This document shows positions 44,505 through 53,922 of a stretch of 64,000 bases of DNA, piece after piece; positions within the stretch are counted from its first letter, which is position 1, and each line of letters starts with the position of its first letter. Both the position numbers and the translations under genes were made by a program. The notes under the pieces were generated by a model. It ran no database searches. It was not told the origin of the DNA and was given only the letters and a program-made list of their open reading frames with translations. Origin of the DNA: Calothrix sp. MO_192.B10 (GTDB lineage Bacteria; Cyanobacteriota; Cyanobacteriia; Cyanobacteriales; Nostocaceae); assembly GCA_030065055.1 (NCBI GenBank), contig JASJDS010000001.1, positions 1 to 64,000 of the forward strand. The letters are read 5' to 3'.

Positions 44505-44663
44505 TTCATGTATTTAGGACTGGAGTGTATTCAACTCTCAAACTTTGCTGGAAGTTGCTACAAAACGAGTTTGGACATGGTTCTTAGGGTTTGCCTAGTG
44601 AATGCACTTACCAAACTTGTAACCCAAATTTAAATTACTGTTGCTTAATCTCCACTTTAAGAC

Positions 44664-45128
44664 ATGGTTTTATCTATGGAAGTTTCATTCTGTTTATCAC
44701 CACGGTATCGCCTTGATGATGAATCCCCTTGGTTAGAGGGGATAGACCCCAGCCGCCATTACTGGGTTGCGGTGAATGGGGAACCAAGTTTGACTATAGG
44801 ACTTCCTGGGTTAACGGTATCGAGTCTAAGTGAATTTAAGCAATTTATCCGTAAATTCCGCTCCCTAGAGCCAGGGCAACAAATTAATTTACCAAGGATT
44901 GCCAGTAATTGCGTCATTCATTGCGTTAGTGATAATTGTTACGCTATAGAAACGGAAATTAATGGCGCTCCCGTGTGGCATCTATTTGAACAAGAAACTT
45001 TGGACAGTTTGTTGATGACTGCCCATCCAGATTGGAAATGCGCTCCTTCAGACGTGGAGTTGGGAAGGAAGTTGCTACTACGTTCCTTAGAACAGCCCCA
45101 CAAGGGGGAAGTAATAAGTAATAAGTAA
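44664..45128 (+). CDS. Conserved-looking hypothetical protein
   Basis: 154 residues; I do not recognise a family. It is soluble, with no signal peptide or membrane helix, and moderately rich in Leu/Ser. A start at the second Met (MEVSFCLSPRYRL, 44676) is also possible. The segment ASNCVIHCVSDNCYAIETEI has three Cys but no spacing typical of a metal site. It ends beside TAAGTAA tandem repeats (45110-45128). Convergent with the CTDH gene. Confidence 0.6.
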   Translation: MVLSMEVSFCLSPRYRLDDESPWLEGIDPSRHYWVAVNGEPSLTIGLPGLTVSSLSEFKQFIRKFRSLEPGQQINLPRIASNCVIHCVSDNCYAIETEINGAPVWHLFEQETLDSLLMTAHPDWKCAPSDVELGRKLLLRSLEQPHKGEVISNK

Positions 45129-45161
45129 AATGTGGTTCATTTACCCGAAAATCGCTGTAAT

Positions 45162-45566
45162 TTATCGCCGCAATTTGAGCAATTCTTGGGGTGAAGCTAA
45201 GAGTTTTATCTGTACTGAAACAATTTCTTGGTGTTGGTTGAGGATAAATAGCCACTTGACATTGACGCTACACCAAGAAGTTTGAGCTTTCCCCGTTACT
45301 TGAAATTGAGTATTGTGGTTGTCTAAAACCTCTACCATCCCTTGTCGGGGATGTGCCTTTAAATCTTGAGCTTCCTTGTGTAGATAGTTTGCGATCGCAT
45401 CCCTTCCTACAATACCAGATTCAAAGGGGGGATGCATAACACCATTTGTGGCAAATAGTGCTGCTGTGCGATGAAATTCGCCTGTATTTAAAGTATGGAA
45501 ATAATCTAGTATAGCTGGCTCTGTAATGCCGGGAATGCTATCTATAATATTCTCTGTAGTAGACAT
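45162..45566 (-). CDS. OCP C-terminal domain homologue (CTDH), NTF2-like carotenoid protein
   Basis: A 134-residue NTF2-like protein with EPAILDYFHTLNTGEFHRTA at the start and the C-terminal FILNQHQEIVSVQIKLLASP followed by QELLKLRR, close to the end of orange carotenoid protein. A single Cys99 (TSWCSVNVK) lies where Anabaena CTDH has the cysteine used for redox-linked dimerisation. CTDHs bind a keto-carotenoid and deliver it to helical carotenoid proteins. It lies 134 bp downstream of an HCP gene on the same strand, the arrangement known for Anabaena HCP4/CTDH. Confidence 0.88.
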   Translation of the reverse strand: MSTTENIIDSIPGITEPAILDYFHTLNTGEFHRTAALFATNGVMHPPFESGIVGRDAIANYLHKEAQDLKAHPRQGMVEVLDNHNTQFQVTGKAQTSWCSVNVKWLFILNQHQEIVSVQIKLLASPQELLKLRR

Positions 45567-45700
45567 AAGCTTTTTTATTGCCAGTATTTTCTCAATAAGA
45601 CAGCAAAAGAAAAATAACCCCCAGGCAATTACCTTACCCGGAAGTGTTATTTTAAGAGATTGAGATTGAAAGAGATGAAGAAAGGTTAATTCGTTCCCTA

Positions 45701-46219
45701 TTAGCCGATAACATCTACACCCATATCAACTACAGCTTTGCGGAGAACGGTGATTTGCTGGCTAAATTCTAGGTCTCTAATTGCTTTTAATACTTGATTA
45801 CCATCACGGGACAGTTTGTAACCCTCTGGCATGGGAATTACAGTACCTTGCTCCATTAATTGAGCTAACTCATACCAGAAAGCTAATTTGGTATTGGGGC
45901 TAAAAACACCGTAGGAACGGGAAAACTGAGTATTTTTATTGGCAGCCAAGTCACCCATAGTCTCTAATTGCTCTGCGTGAGACATCTGCTTGATTTGATT
46001 AAGCAACCCTGCGGCTAATTGTAAACGTGCTGCACCAGTTGCTGCTGGAGTGATAAAACTCCCCATCTCTGTGTATACGTACCACAAAACTGCTAACTGG
46101 TCATCTATGCTGAGACTTTTAAATAAAGCAATGCTTGATGCTACTACATCACTGGGTTGGGCGGTGTAATTGAAAGCATTAAATAAACGATTTTGTGCAG
46201 AATCAGTAGTGAAAGTCAT
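45701..46219 (-). CDS. Helical carotenoid protein (OCP N-terminal domain homologue)
   Basis: A 172-residue all-helical protein corresponding to the OCP N-terminal domain only: AQPSDVVASSIALFKSLSID, DDQLAVLWYVYTEMGSFITP, FSRSYGVFSPNTKLAFWYEL and MPEGYKLSRDGNQVLKAI. HCPs bind one keto-carotenoid and quench phycobilisome fluorescence or singlet oxygen. It is encoded upstream of its CTDH partner. By neighbour it is probably an HCP4-type member, the one thought to quench, but the clade needs a tree. Confidence 0.92.
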   Translation of the reverse strand: MTFTTDSAQNRLFNAFNYTAQPSDVVASSIALFKSLSIDDQLAVLWYVYTEMGSFITPAATGAARLQLAAGLLNQIKQMSHAEQLETMGDLAANKNTQFSRSYGVFSPNTKLAFWYELAQLMEQGTVIPMPEGYKLSRDGNQVLKAIRDLEFSQQITVLRKAVVDMGVDVIG

Positions 46220-46487
46220 AACTGTACCACAGTTAATTAGTTTAAGTACACTGGGAATTACATAGAGGTTAAAGGTTTGCTTTACCTCTGTTTACATTTT
46301 GCATACTTTCTTAACATTTGGCAATTAAAGTTTACAAATGGTGTGACTAAGAATTTGTTATGAAGGCTTCCAGAACTACTGATAAGAGGGTTTAGGGTGT
46401 AGGGTAAATAACCCTCTTTAATCCTTGATGGTGAAAATTTTTTCATCAGGACTGCCTGATTTCCAAGTTATATGTGGTTGAGAAAAA

Positions 46488-47441
46488 ATGAATCAATCTT
46501 TTGAGATAAGTAGTGATTTAGTCAAGCAAAAAGCTCTGGAGTTGGGATTCCATCAAGTAGGGATTGCGGCTGTAGACGGAGTGGATGCTACAGATAAACA
46601 ACGGTTAGAAGCATGGATAGCTTTGGGTTTTCATGCTGACATGGCATGGATGACATCACCAAAGCGGTATAATATTAAACTAGTTATGCCAAAAGTGCGA
46701 TCGCTCATTTGTGTAGCCTTAAACTATTACACCCCCCATCAGCATCCTCAAGGGAAAGAGTACGCTAAAATTTCTCGTTATGCTTGGGGAAGGGACTATC
46801 ACAAAATCATGCATAAAAAATTGAAGGCTCTTTCCACCTGGTTACAAAGTTTGGGTACAGGGATTCAAGGGCGTTATTATGCAGATACTGGTCCAGTGCA
46901 AGATAAAGTTTGGGCACAAAGAGCGGGTATTGGTTGGATTGCCAAAAATGGTAATTTAATTACCAGGGAGTATGGTTCTTGGGTATTTTTGGGAGAAGTA
47001 CTGACAAATTTACAGTTATCTCCAGATACACCCCATACCCAACACTGTGGTAGCTGTACCCGTTGTCTGTCAGCTTGTCCTACCAATGCCATAACCGAAC
47101 CATTTGTAGTGGATGCCAATCGTTGTATTGCTTATCATACAATTGAGAACCGGGATGAAAAATTGCCTGATAGTATTGCGCCTCATTTACATGGTTGGGT
47201 TGCTGGTTGTGATATTTGTCAAGATGTTTGTCCTTGGAATCAGCGATTTGCCAAGGAGACTGATGTAATGGAGTTTCAGCCTTACCCTGGAAATGTAGCA
47301 CCAAAGCTGTTAGAATTAGCTAATATCTCAGATAGAGATTGGGATCGACAATTTCCGGCATCGGCATTGCGAAGAATCAAGCCAAAAATGTTACGACGAA
47401 ATGCCCGTGCTAATCTTGAATCATCCCCAATGCAAGTATGA
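46488..47441 (+). CDS. queG: Epoxyqueuosine reductase
   Basis: A 317-residue cobalamin-dependent iron-sulfur enzyme that reduces epoxyqueuosine to queuosine at the wobble base of GUN-decoding tRNAs. Two [4Fe-4S] motifs: CGSCTRCLSACPTNAI (about 188-203) and CDICQDVCPWNQRF (about 245-258). N-terminal catalytic region GFHADMAWMTSPKRYN and YFADTGP-like YYADTGPVQDK. Its stop overlaps the next gene (ATGA). Confidence 0.94.
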   Translation: MNQSFEISSDLVKQKALELGFHQVGIAAVDGVDATDKQRLEAWIALGFHADMAWMTSPKRYNIKLVMPKVRSLICVALNYYTPHQHPQGKEYAKISRYAWGRDYHKIMHKKLKALSTWLQSLGTGIQGRYYADTGPVQDKVWAQRAGIGWIAKNGNLITREYGSWVFLGEVLTNLQLSPDTPHTQHCGSCTRCLSACPTNAITEPFVVDANRCIAYHTIENRDEKLPDSIAPHLHGWVAGCDICQDVCPWNQRFAKETDVMEFQPYPGNVAPKLLELANISDRDWDRQFPASALRRIKPKMLRRNARANLESSPMQV

Positions 47442-48073
47442 CTCAAAAAGTAATTATCTTTGATTTTGATGGCACAATTGCTGATACGTTAGATGCTCTT
47501 GTGAGTATTGCCAATCATCTAGCTGATGATTTTGGTTATGCACCCATTGCCGCAGAAGAACTGGCATATTTGAGAAATTTAAGCTCTAGGCAAATCATTA
47601 AGTATTCTGGTGTTTCGTTATTGAAAATTCCTTTTTTAATTAAAAAAGTTCAATCTGAATTAAAAGGGAAAATACAAGATTTAAAACCAATTGCAGGCAT
47701 AAAAGAATCTTTAGTATCCTTAAAAGATGAGGAACACCGCTTGGGAATTATTACTTCCAACTCCTCTGATAATGTTATGGATTTTCTCCGTCATAATAAT
47801 TTAGAAACACTGTTTGATTTTATCTATTCCGGAGTGACAATTTTTGGCAAAACAACAATTATCAATAATGCATTAAAGCAAAATAAATTATCGCCACAGC
47901 AAGTAATTTATGTGGGGGATGAAATTAGGGATATAGAAGCGTCTAAGAAAGCTAATATTAAAGTAATTGCAGTAGCTTGGGGTTTTAATTCCCAGGAAGT
48001 ATTAGCCAAGCAGAATCCAGATTTTTTAATTCATCAACCACAGGAATTATTACAGGTAGTAAAAAATTGTTAA
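47438..48073 (+). CDS. HAD-family phosphatase (phosphoglycolate-phosphatase-like)
   Basis: A 211-residue HAD hydrolase: motif I FDFDGTIADT (8-17) with nucleophile and acid Asp, motif II IITSNSSDN (about 107-115), motif III Lys in FGKTTIIN (about 137-144), motif IV GDEIRDIEASKKA (about 162-174). The alpha-helical cap lies between motifs I and II. It dephosphorylates a small phosphate ester; specificity is not predictable. It overlaps queG by 4 bp and is translationally coupled to it. Confidence 0.9.
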   Translation: MTQKVIIFDFDGTIADTLDALVSIANHLADDFGYAPIAAEELAYLRNLSSRQIIKYSGVSLLKIPFLIKKVQSELKGKIQDLKPIAGIKESLVSLKDEEHRLGIITSNSSDNVMDFLRHNNLETLFDFIYSGVTIFGKTTIINNALKQNKLSPQQVIYVGDEIRDIEASKKANIKVIAVAWGFNSQEVLAKQNPDFLIHQPQELLQVVKNC

Positions 48074-48168
48074 TCAGTCAATATTGAGAGAGTATTTCGC
48101 ATCTTGCACCACAAAATCATTGAGAACGCTCAATACCACACACTTGCTGAAAACATGTTGATTTGGAA

Positions 48169-48462
48169 TTAAACTATATCAACTAATTCAAACTTAACCC
48201 GTTTACCAACTACTCTAGCAGCGCGTTCAATAGTATCCAGAGTCACAGATGTATTATTTGGATCTAGCAAGCGATCAAGAGATGATCTGCTTGTTCCCAT
48301 TTTTTCTGCCATTGCAGTCTTATTCAAGTTTTTTTCGTTCATTGCTTCGCTAATTTGCCATGCTATGACACGTTTTGTAGCAATTAGGTTAATTTCTTCA
48401 AGTGTCCCTTCTTCTTCAAAAAGATCATCAAAATATGAACCAATATAAGGATTCTTATTCAT
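48169..48462 (-). CDS. HigA-like Xre-family antitoxin
   Basis: A 97-residue protein with a C-terminal helix-turn-helix (LNKTAMAEKMGTSRSSLDRL, about 45-64) and N-terminal toxin-contact region. It overlaps the upstream RelE/Gp49-type toxin gene by 4 bp. It should bind and neutralise the toxin and repress the shared promoter. Toxin-first order is typical of higBA. Confidence 0.85.
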   Translation of the reverse strand: MNKNPYIGSYFDDLFEEEGTLEEINLIATKRVIAWQISEAMNEKNLNKTAMAEKMGTSRSSLDRLLDPNNTSVTLDTIERAARVVGKRVKFELVDIV

Positions 48463-48821
48463 CCTTGTGCCTCCAAACTACGTTTACGTTTTAATGCTAG
48501 AGTTAATTCTTGTTCTGGTGTTTTGTTGGTCTTTTTGACAAATCCATTCAGTAGTATCATTTCTCCTTCAAAGAAACAAAACAAAACACGAGCTATTCTT
48601 CCATTAGATAAATTAGTTCGTACTTCAAACAAACCATCTCCCATTGCTTTACAGGTTGGCATCCCAATTGGCCATCCATACTCAACTGTTTTGATATCAG
48701 CACCAATTGATTTTCGATCTTCTTTATCTAGATCCCTTAACCAATCACGAACTGGCTCTACACCATTTTCGTTCTGATAGAATCGTGCAGGAACACGTTT
48801 TTCGTTTTGTTCTTCGGTCAT
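48459..48821 (-). CDS. HigB-like (phage Gp49/RelE-type) toxin
   Basis: A 120-residue protein with PVRDWLRDLDKEDRKSIGAD (about 22-41), ADIKTVEYGWPIGMP, the beta-strand block LFEVRTNLSNGRIARVLFCF (about 64-83) and MILLNGFVKKTNKTPEQEL (about 88-106), the pattern of Gp49/HigB mRNA interferases. Expressed from the first position of the pair with the Xre antitoxin downstream. A likely addiction or stress module; activity untested. Confidence 0.87.
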   Translation of the reverse strand: MTEEQNEKRVPARFYQNENGVEPVRDWLRDLDKEDRKSIGADIKTVEYGWPIGMPTCKAMGDGLFEVRTNLSNGRIARVLFCFFEGEMILLNGFVKKTNKTPEQELTLALKRKRSLEAQG

Positions 48822-49056
48822 CTATATCAAATTTCCTGATAATACACACAACTGTAAAACTACAATATGTACCTTTTACAGAGCGATGTACAATCAGATT
48901 TATTTGATGTTAATCATGTTGTACCTTTTTTGGTACTAAAATTGCAACCGTATTGTTTTTGTGTAAAAAATCACTTTGTATATTTTGGAATAATAGTACT
49001 TATAGCGGCTGTATTACATAGTTAATAGAAGTATCAGAATTATTTGAAAACGTCAC

Positions 49057-49347
49057 TTATACATTCATTTTTTGCTTATAACGTTGGGCAGCATCTCGTA
49101 ATTTCGCACTTGGTTCTGGGGGATTTAACATTGCCGCAACAAAAACTTCTTGATCTTGCTTAGTTAAGATCATATTTTCGTGTTCCATAATAACTTGTTT
49201 GGCAATATCCAAAACGTTGCTAACAATAAAATCTGTTAGTGTTCGACCCTGAATATCTGCTGCTCGCTGGAACAATTCTTTATCAACATTTTTCCAATAT
49301 TTTTAAGAGAATGTTTGAAAAGTCGGTTGGGCATTATTTAACGACAT
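49057..49347 (-). pseudogene. DUF1778 (TacA-type) antitoxin, interrupted by a stop
   Basis: From the ATG at 49347 the frame reads MSLNNAQPTFQTFS, then TAA at 49303-49305, then KYWKNVDKELFQRAADIQGR followed by TLTDFIVSNVLDIAKQVI to 49057. The second part is the DUF1778 core found in antitoxins that pair with GNAT acetyltransferase toxins. The ribbon-helix-helix DNA-binding N-terminus is lost. No GNAT toxin gene lies downstream. A restart at TTG (49275) could yield a short fragment. Confidence 0.75.
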
Positions 49348-49406
49348 TCTCCACCTCATCAGATATGTTTTGAGCGTTAAACGACATTTCTTAACAGATT
49401 AATGTT

Positions 49407-49658
49407 TTATTTATATTTGTTAAAATTAACATTTTGAAAACAGAATAAAATAAATGTAACAATCAAAAATATTCCGTTTATTCTTTTTATTTCTCCACTA
49501 CTTTTATCTGTAAAAAATAATATGGCAAAAAATAACAAATATAACCCTGTTAAAATTGTGTATACGCCGACTTTTATTAAATTGTTAATATTACTTTCGA
49601 CATAATTTAATTTCATTTTTAATCTTTCAATTTCTTCTAATAATTCTCTGTCATTCAT
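49407..49658 (-). CDS. Small two-helix membrane protein, unknown
   Basis: 83 residues: an N-terminal coiled-coil-like stretch (ELLEEIERLKMKLNYVESNI) followed by two hydrophobic helices (VGVYTILTGLYLLFFAILFF and INGIFLIVTFILFCFQNV). No family recognised. Codons are very AT-rich. It lies by the toxin-antitoxin remnants. Confidence 0.5.
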   Translation of the reverse strand: MNDRELLEEIERLKMKLNYVESNINNLIKVGVYTILTGLYLLFFAILFFTDKSSGEIKRINGIFLIVTFILFCFQNVNFNKYK

Positions 49659-50166
49659 ATATCAAAATTTTTATAATAGGTAAGCGTATTTTACCTTTTT
49701 TTGTTCTTCTTTATCAATTACATCAGTATTGCCCCACAGCAACCCCTACCGCTACTCAACAGCACCCACAACAGCCCATATCTAAACCCAATAACCCAAA
49801 TAGCCCCACCAACGCGCCCACACGTTAACTAAAAATTACCATCAAGCATAATTCTCAGTCCCTAGACTGCTATTGCCGGGACTTTTTTATTTGGTTAATA
49901 ATTGTGGATTTACCGTCAAAAACATACCAGTAAAATTGCAAGCAAACTTCTTGCACAAAAGCCAATACCTCGCAGGGAGCTTGCGCGGCATACCCTACCA
50001 GAAAAATTATGACCGAAAAATAAACTGGATACAAGCCCCCGGATTTATCCGTGGAGAAAAACAAAGATTTCTATCATTATCTCAAGCCCCTGGCTTTAGA
50101 CATGGGGTCAATCCAAAATCCAAAATCCAAAATCCAAAATTGAATGACTTGAGATTCATTCAATGT
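49659..50166. repeat. Intergenic region with repeat remnants
   Basis: No supported gene. It contains the second copy of the IS200/IS605-like right end (50011-50057), TCCAAAA heptamers (50110-50140) and a C/A-rich stretch near 49735-49825. Confidence 0.55.
50011..50057 (-). repeat. IS200/IS605-like right-end sequence, copy 2
   Basis: 47 bp identical to 39745-39791, in the same orientation, with a CGGATTTATCCG palindrome and GGATACAAGCCCCC. No transposase gene is adjacent. Confidence 0.65.
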
Positions 50167-51525
50167 TTACACCACTTGTGGTACTTCTACTGGTTCCCCA
50201 GTCAAACTAAAGGCGCGAACTTCCGTAATCTTCACCTTGACTAACTTACCTTTCAATTCATTAATATCCCCAGTAAAGAAGGTGAGACGATTACCCCTGG
50301 TGCGTCCCATGACTTGGGTTTTATCTTTGGAGTTTTGGTCTTCTACCAAGACTTCTTCCACTCTCCCCATGTATCTTTGAGAACGTTCCGCAGCCTTGAT
50401 TGCAACTAGATGATTCAGCCTTTGCAAGCGATCGCTTTTCACCTCATCGCTCAATTGTTCATCCCACAATGCTGCTGGGGTTCCTGGACGGGGAGAGTAG
50501 GCGGCAGTATTCAACAGGTCAAAACCAATATCTGCCACCAATTGTAGGGTATTTTCAAACTGTGCTTCTGTCTCTCCAGGGAAGCCAACAATGGCATCCG
50601 CACTAATCGCCGCATCGGGCATATATTGGCGAACTTTATCGATAATCCGGCGATATTTTTCCTGGGTATATCCCCTAGACATACGTTTCAATACTTCGTT
50701 ATCCCCGGACTGGAAGGGTATGTGGAAGTGTTCGCATACCTTGGGTAATTCAGCACAGGCTCGAATTAACCTCTCCGTAAAATAACGGGGGTGGCTAGTT
50801 GCAAAGCGTATGCGTTCAATTCCCGGTACATCATGGACGTAATAGAGTAAATCCGTTAGGGTATGCTGGTGTCTGCCTTCTGGGGTCACTCCTGGTAAAT
50901 CTCGCCCGTAAGCGTCGATATTTTGTCCCAGGAGAGTAACTTCCTTGTAACCCTGTCTGCCAATTTCTTCCATTTCCGCCCGAATTGCCTCTGGGGTACG
51001 AGACTGCTCCACACCACGCACATTCGGAACTACACAATAGGTACAACGTTCGTTACAACCGTAAATCACATTCACCCAAGCCGTTACCTTACTATCCCGT
51101 CGGGGCTTGGTAATATCCTCCATAATATGGACGGGTTCAGTCGCCACCACCTGATTGCCGTCAAATACCTGTTGTAATAAATCTTGCAGGCGGTTGGCGT
51201 GTTGGGGACCCATGACCAAGTCTAATTCTGGCACTCGCCGTAATAGGGATTCACCTTCTTGTTGAGCCACACAACCGGCAACAACTAAGGTTAAGTCTGG
51301 CTGTTCGTGCTTGCGTTTTGCTTGTCTGCCTAGATAAGAATATACTTTCTGTTCGGCATTATCTCTAATAGTGCAGGTGTTGTAGAGGATTAAATTTGCA
51401 TTATTTGGATCTTCTGACCACTCAAAGCCCATATCTTCCAAGATGCCAGCCATACGTTCTGAGTCGGCTTTGTTCATCTGGCAACCGAAGGTGGTGATGT
51501 GATAGCGATGGGATGAAGTGGTCAT
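50167..51525 (-). CDS. miaB: tRNA-2-methylthio-N6-dimethylallyladenosine synthase
   Basis: A 452-residue radical-SAM methylthiotransferase that modifies A37 of tRNAs reading UNN codons. The N-terminal UPF0004 domain carries cysteines in [19 protein letters not shown] and VVAGCVAQQ; the radical-SAM motif is [11 protein letters not shown] (CxxxCxxC, about 154-164); a C-terminal TRAM domain (about 383-450) binds RNA. Intact and of family length. It would act on several products of the tRNA array. Confidence 0.96.
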   Translation of the reverse strand: MTTSSHRYHITTFGCQMNKADSERMAGILEDMGFEWSEDPNNANLILYNTCTIRDNAEQKVYSYLGRQAKRKHEQPDLTLVVAGCVAQQEGESLLRRVPELDLVMGPQHANRLQDLLQQVFDGNQVVATEPVHIMEDITKPRRDSKVTAWVNVIYGCNERCTYCVVPNVRGVEQSRTPEAIRAEMEEIGRQGYKEVTLLGQNIDAYGRDLPGVTPEGRHQHTLTDLLYYVHDVPGIERIRFATSHPRYFTERLIRACAELPKVCEHFHIPFQSGDNEVLKRMSRGYTQEKYRRIIDKVRQYMPDAAISADAIVGFPGETEAQFENTLQLVADIGFDLLNTAAYSPRPGTPAALWDEQLSDEVKSDRLQRLNHLVAIKAAERSQRYMGRVEEVLVEDQNSKDKTQVMGRTRGNRLTFFTGDINELKGKLVKVKITEVRAFSLTGEPVEVPQVV

Positions 51526-51788
51526 TGGTAATCTTGCTGAATCGGGTGGAAACTCTATTAGTTATATAATAAATCACAAAGTTTTCTCGTAGTTGTCTAT
51601 CGCATTAGTTATGAGGGGTAGAGGAAGAAACCGCAAAGGCACAAAGTACGCGAAGAAAGAGGGAGAGAAGATAAATTGAAATATTCAATTTGAAACTCTT
51701 GACGTTTCATATCCTGATTCAGCAATGCCCAAACTTCTAGCCATAACAGATAAAATAGTAACAGTCCAAACCACTTAAAGGTGTTGAG

Positions 51789-53285
51789 ATGACTGCCCCT
51801 CTGATTTGTAATAATTTTATCAACGGCGAATGGGTACAATCCACAACAGGAGCGATGTTAGAAAGTCGCAATCCGAGCGATCGCCGGGAGGTTGTGGCAA
51901 CTTTCCCCGCCTCCAGTAAAATTGATGTGGATACTGCTGTCTCTTGTGCCCGTGAAGCTTACCGCAGTTGGCGACTAATTCCGGCTCCAGCTAGGGCAGA
52001 ATACATTTTTAGGGTGGGGGAAATTCTATCCCAACAGAAAGAAGAACTTGCCCTATTAATGAGTCGAGAGATGGGTAAGTGTTTGACGGAAGCCCGTGGT
52101 GATGTACAAGAGGGGATTGATTGGGCTTTTTATAGTGCGGGAGAAGGACGCAGATTGTTTGGGCAAACTACACCTTCGGAAATGCCTAATAAGTTTGCCA
52201 TGACAATGCGAGTTCCCATTGGTGTATGTGCTTTAATTACTCCGTGGAATTTCCCTGTGGCTATCCCTTGTTGGAAATCTATGCCAGCGTTAATTTGTGG
52301 TAATACAGTCATCCTCAAACCAGCGGAAGATACCCCGGCTTGTGCGACTAAATTAGTGGAAATTTTCCAAGCTGCGGGTTTACCACCAGGGGTAATTAAT
52401 TTGGTGCATGGGGTGGGGGAAGAAGTCGGCAAGGCTTTGGTAGAACATCCGGATGTCAACCTGGTATCTTTTACTGGTTCTTCGGAAACGGGTTCCCAGG
52501 TAGGGGAAATCTGTGGACGCACCCATAAACGGGTATGTTTGGAAATGGGTGGGAAAAATGCCCAGGTGGTAATGGAAGATGCTGATTTGGATTTGGCTCT
52601 AGAGGGAGCTGTGTGGGGTGCATTTGGTACTACCGGACAGAGATGTACTGCTACTAGTCGCCTGATTTTACACAGAGATATTAAAGATAAATTTACTACT
52701 ATGTTAAAAGAGCGTAGTAGTCAATTACGCTTAGGTGCAGGTTACGAACCCCAGACTGATATTGGTCCAATTATTAATGAAAAGCAATTGCAAAGGGTTA
52801 GTACATATTTAGATATTGCTAGGGCAGAAGGGGCAAAGGTATTAATGGGTGGGGAAGTTGCCACCGAGGGAGAATTGCAACATGGGTATTTTTTCCAACC
52901 CACCATTCTTGAGGGGGTTACTCCTCAAATGCGGGTGGCAAGGGAAGAGATATTTGGTCCAGTGGTAGTCTTAATAGAGGTGGGTTCCTTTGAAGATGCG
53001 ATCGCTGTCCTCAATGATACTAACTATGGTCTTTCTTCTTCCATATATACCCGTGATGTGAACCGAGCTTTCGCAGCCATGCGGGATATTGAAGCTGGAA
53101 TTACCTATATTAATGGTCCCACCATTGGAGCGGAAGTACATTTACCCTTTGGAGGTGTAAAAAGTACTGGCAATGGACATCGGGAAGCAGGAACGGCGGT
53201 ATTAGATGTGTTTACGGAGTGGAAGACTGTATATGTTGATTTTTCCGGTAGTTTACAACGGGCACAGATAGACAATCGAACTTGA
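51789..53285 (+). CDS. NAD(P)-dependent aldehyde dehydrogenase
   Basis: A 498-residue ALDH: ITPWNFPVAIPCWKSMPAL, cofactor-binding GSSETGSQV, catalytic Glu in LEMGGKN (about 252-258) and catalytic Cys in GTTGQRCTATSR (about 280-291). It oxidises an aldehyde to an acid. The sequence flavour is of semialdehyde dehydrogenases (succinic or aminoadipic type). A class III aminotransferase gene lies 0.6 kb downstream on the same strand. The two could handle an omega-amino acid such as GABA, lysine or ornithine; this is inference. Confidence 0.9.
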   Translation: MTAPLICNNFINGEWVQSTTGAMLESRNPSDRREVVATFPASSKIDVDTAVSCAREAYRSWRLIPAPARAEYIFRVGEILSQQKEELALLMSREMGKCLTEARGDVQEGIDWAFYSAGEGRRLFGQTTPSEMPNKFAMTMRVPIGVCALITPWNFPVAIPCWKSMPALICGNTVILKPAEDTPACATKLVEIFQAAGLPPGVINLVHGVGEEVGKALVEHPDVNLVSFTGSSETGSQVGEICGRTHKRVCLEMGGKNAQVVMEDADLDLALEGAVWGAFGTTGQRCTATSRLILHRDIKDKFTTMLKERSSQLRLGAGYEPQTDIGPIINEKQLQRVSTYLDIARAEGAKVLMGGEVATEGELQHGYFFQPTILEGVTPQMRVAREEIFGPVVVLIEVGSFEDAIAVLNDTNYGLSSSIYTRDVNRAFAAMRDIEAGITYINGPTIGAEVHLPFGGVKSTGNGHREAGTAVLDVFTEWKTVYVDFSGSLQRAQIDNRT

Positions 53286-53340
53286 TAATTAAAATTTGTT
53301 ATCTCTTGTAAAAGAAGCAATAAAAAAATAGGCGATAAAT

Positions 53341-53550
53341 TTACACCAAGTAATCGATACTCCTTTATCAGATGTTAATTGGAGGATTGAAGGTACTGGA
53401 GATTTCAACAATAATGGTCAGTTTGACCTGGTTTGGCGTAACTACGTTACTGGGCAAAATGCCATTTGGTATATGAATGGTGCCAATTTAGAACAGGGGG
53501 TATTCATTGATACGACAGTCAGGGATACCAATTGGCAAATTGTTGGGTAA
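53341..53550 (+). pseudogene. FG-GAP/VCBS-type repeat fragment
   Basis: The frame reads LHQVIDTPLSDVNWRIEGTG then DFNNNGQFDLVWRNYVTGQN then AIWYMNGANLEQGVF, ending DTNWQIVG and TAA at 53548. This is one repeat unit of large cyanobacterial FG-GAP proteins, without a start. It is the 3' remnant of a lost gene; a related but distinct protein is encoded at 57319. Confidence 0.75.
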
Positions 53551-53564
53551 ACAAGCAATTGTTT

Positions 53565-53760
53565 TTATAGCGCTACGCGCAAGTAATAAGTAATAAGTAA
53601 CAAGTGAGCCATTGCGGTGGACGGTGAGTCCAGTGCTGCGGGAGGGTTTCCCTCCGCAGGCAACTGGCGAACCCGAAGGGGTTTCCCGGCATAAAGCAAA
53701 TGGCGTTGGCGTAGCCTCTCCGAAGGAGATACTCCGAAGGAGTAATAAGTTTACTGTTCA
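53565..53760. repeat. Mosaic of small palindromic repeats
   Basis: TAAGTAA tandem units, GAGCCATTGCGGTGGACGG, the hairpin CTGCGGGAGGG-TTT-CCCTCCGCAG, GCAACTGGCGAACCCGAAGGG, GCATAAAGCAAATGGCGTTGG and two CTCCGAAGGAG hairpins. The same blocks, reordered or inverted, occur at 27000, 58900 and 62500. Confidence 0.7.
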
Positions 53761-53922
53761 TAGGTTTAGTGCATTCAACAAGGGTGTGGTCAAAAGTAGT
53801 TGGTGGGTGAGCGATCGCTAACTACTGATTTTTTTTGCGTCAAAATAGAATCAAGGGCTACTGTAACCAATCGGCTCTTGGCATTTAATAGTAAGTAATC
53901 TAAAAAATTTTTTCTACAAATC

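Noticed and set aside
46405-46465. Possible duplicate of the SLH gene 3' end (CCCTCTTT...AAATTTTTTCATC)
   Set aside because: Resemblance to 38757-38815 is short and AT-rich; probably chance or a minor repeat.
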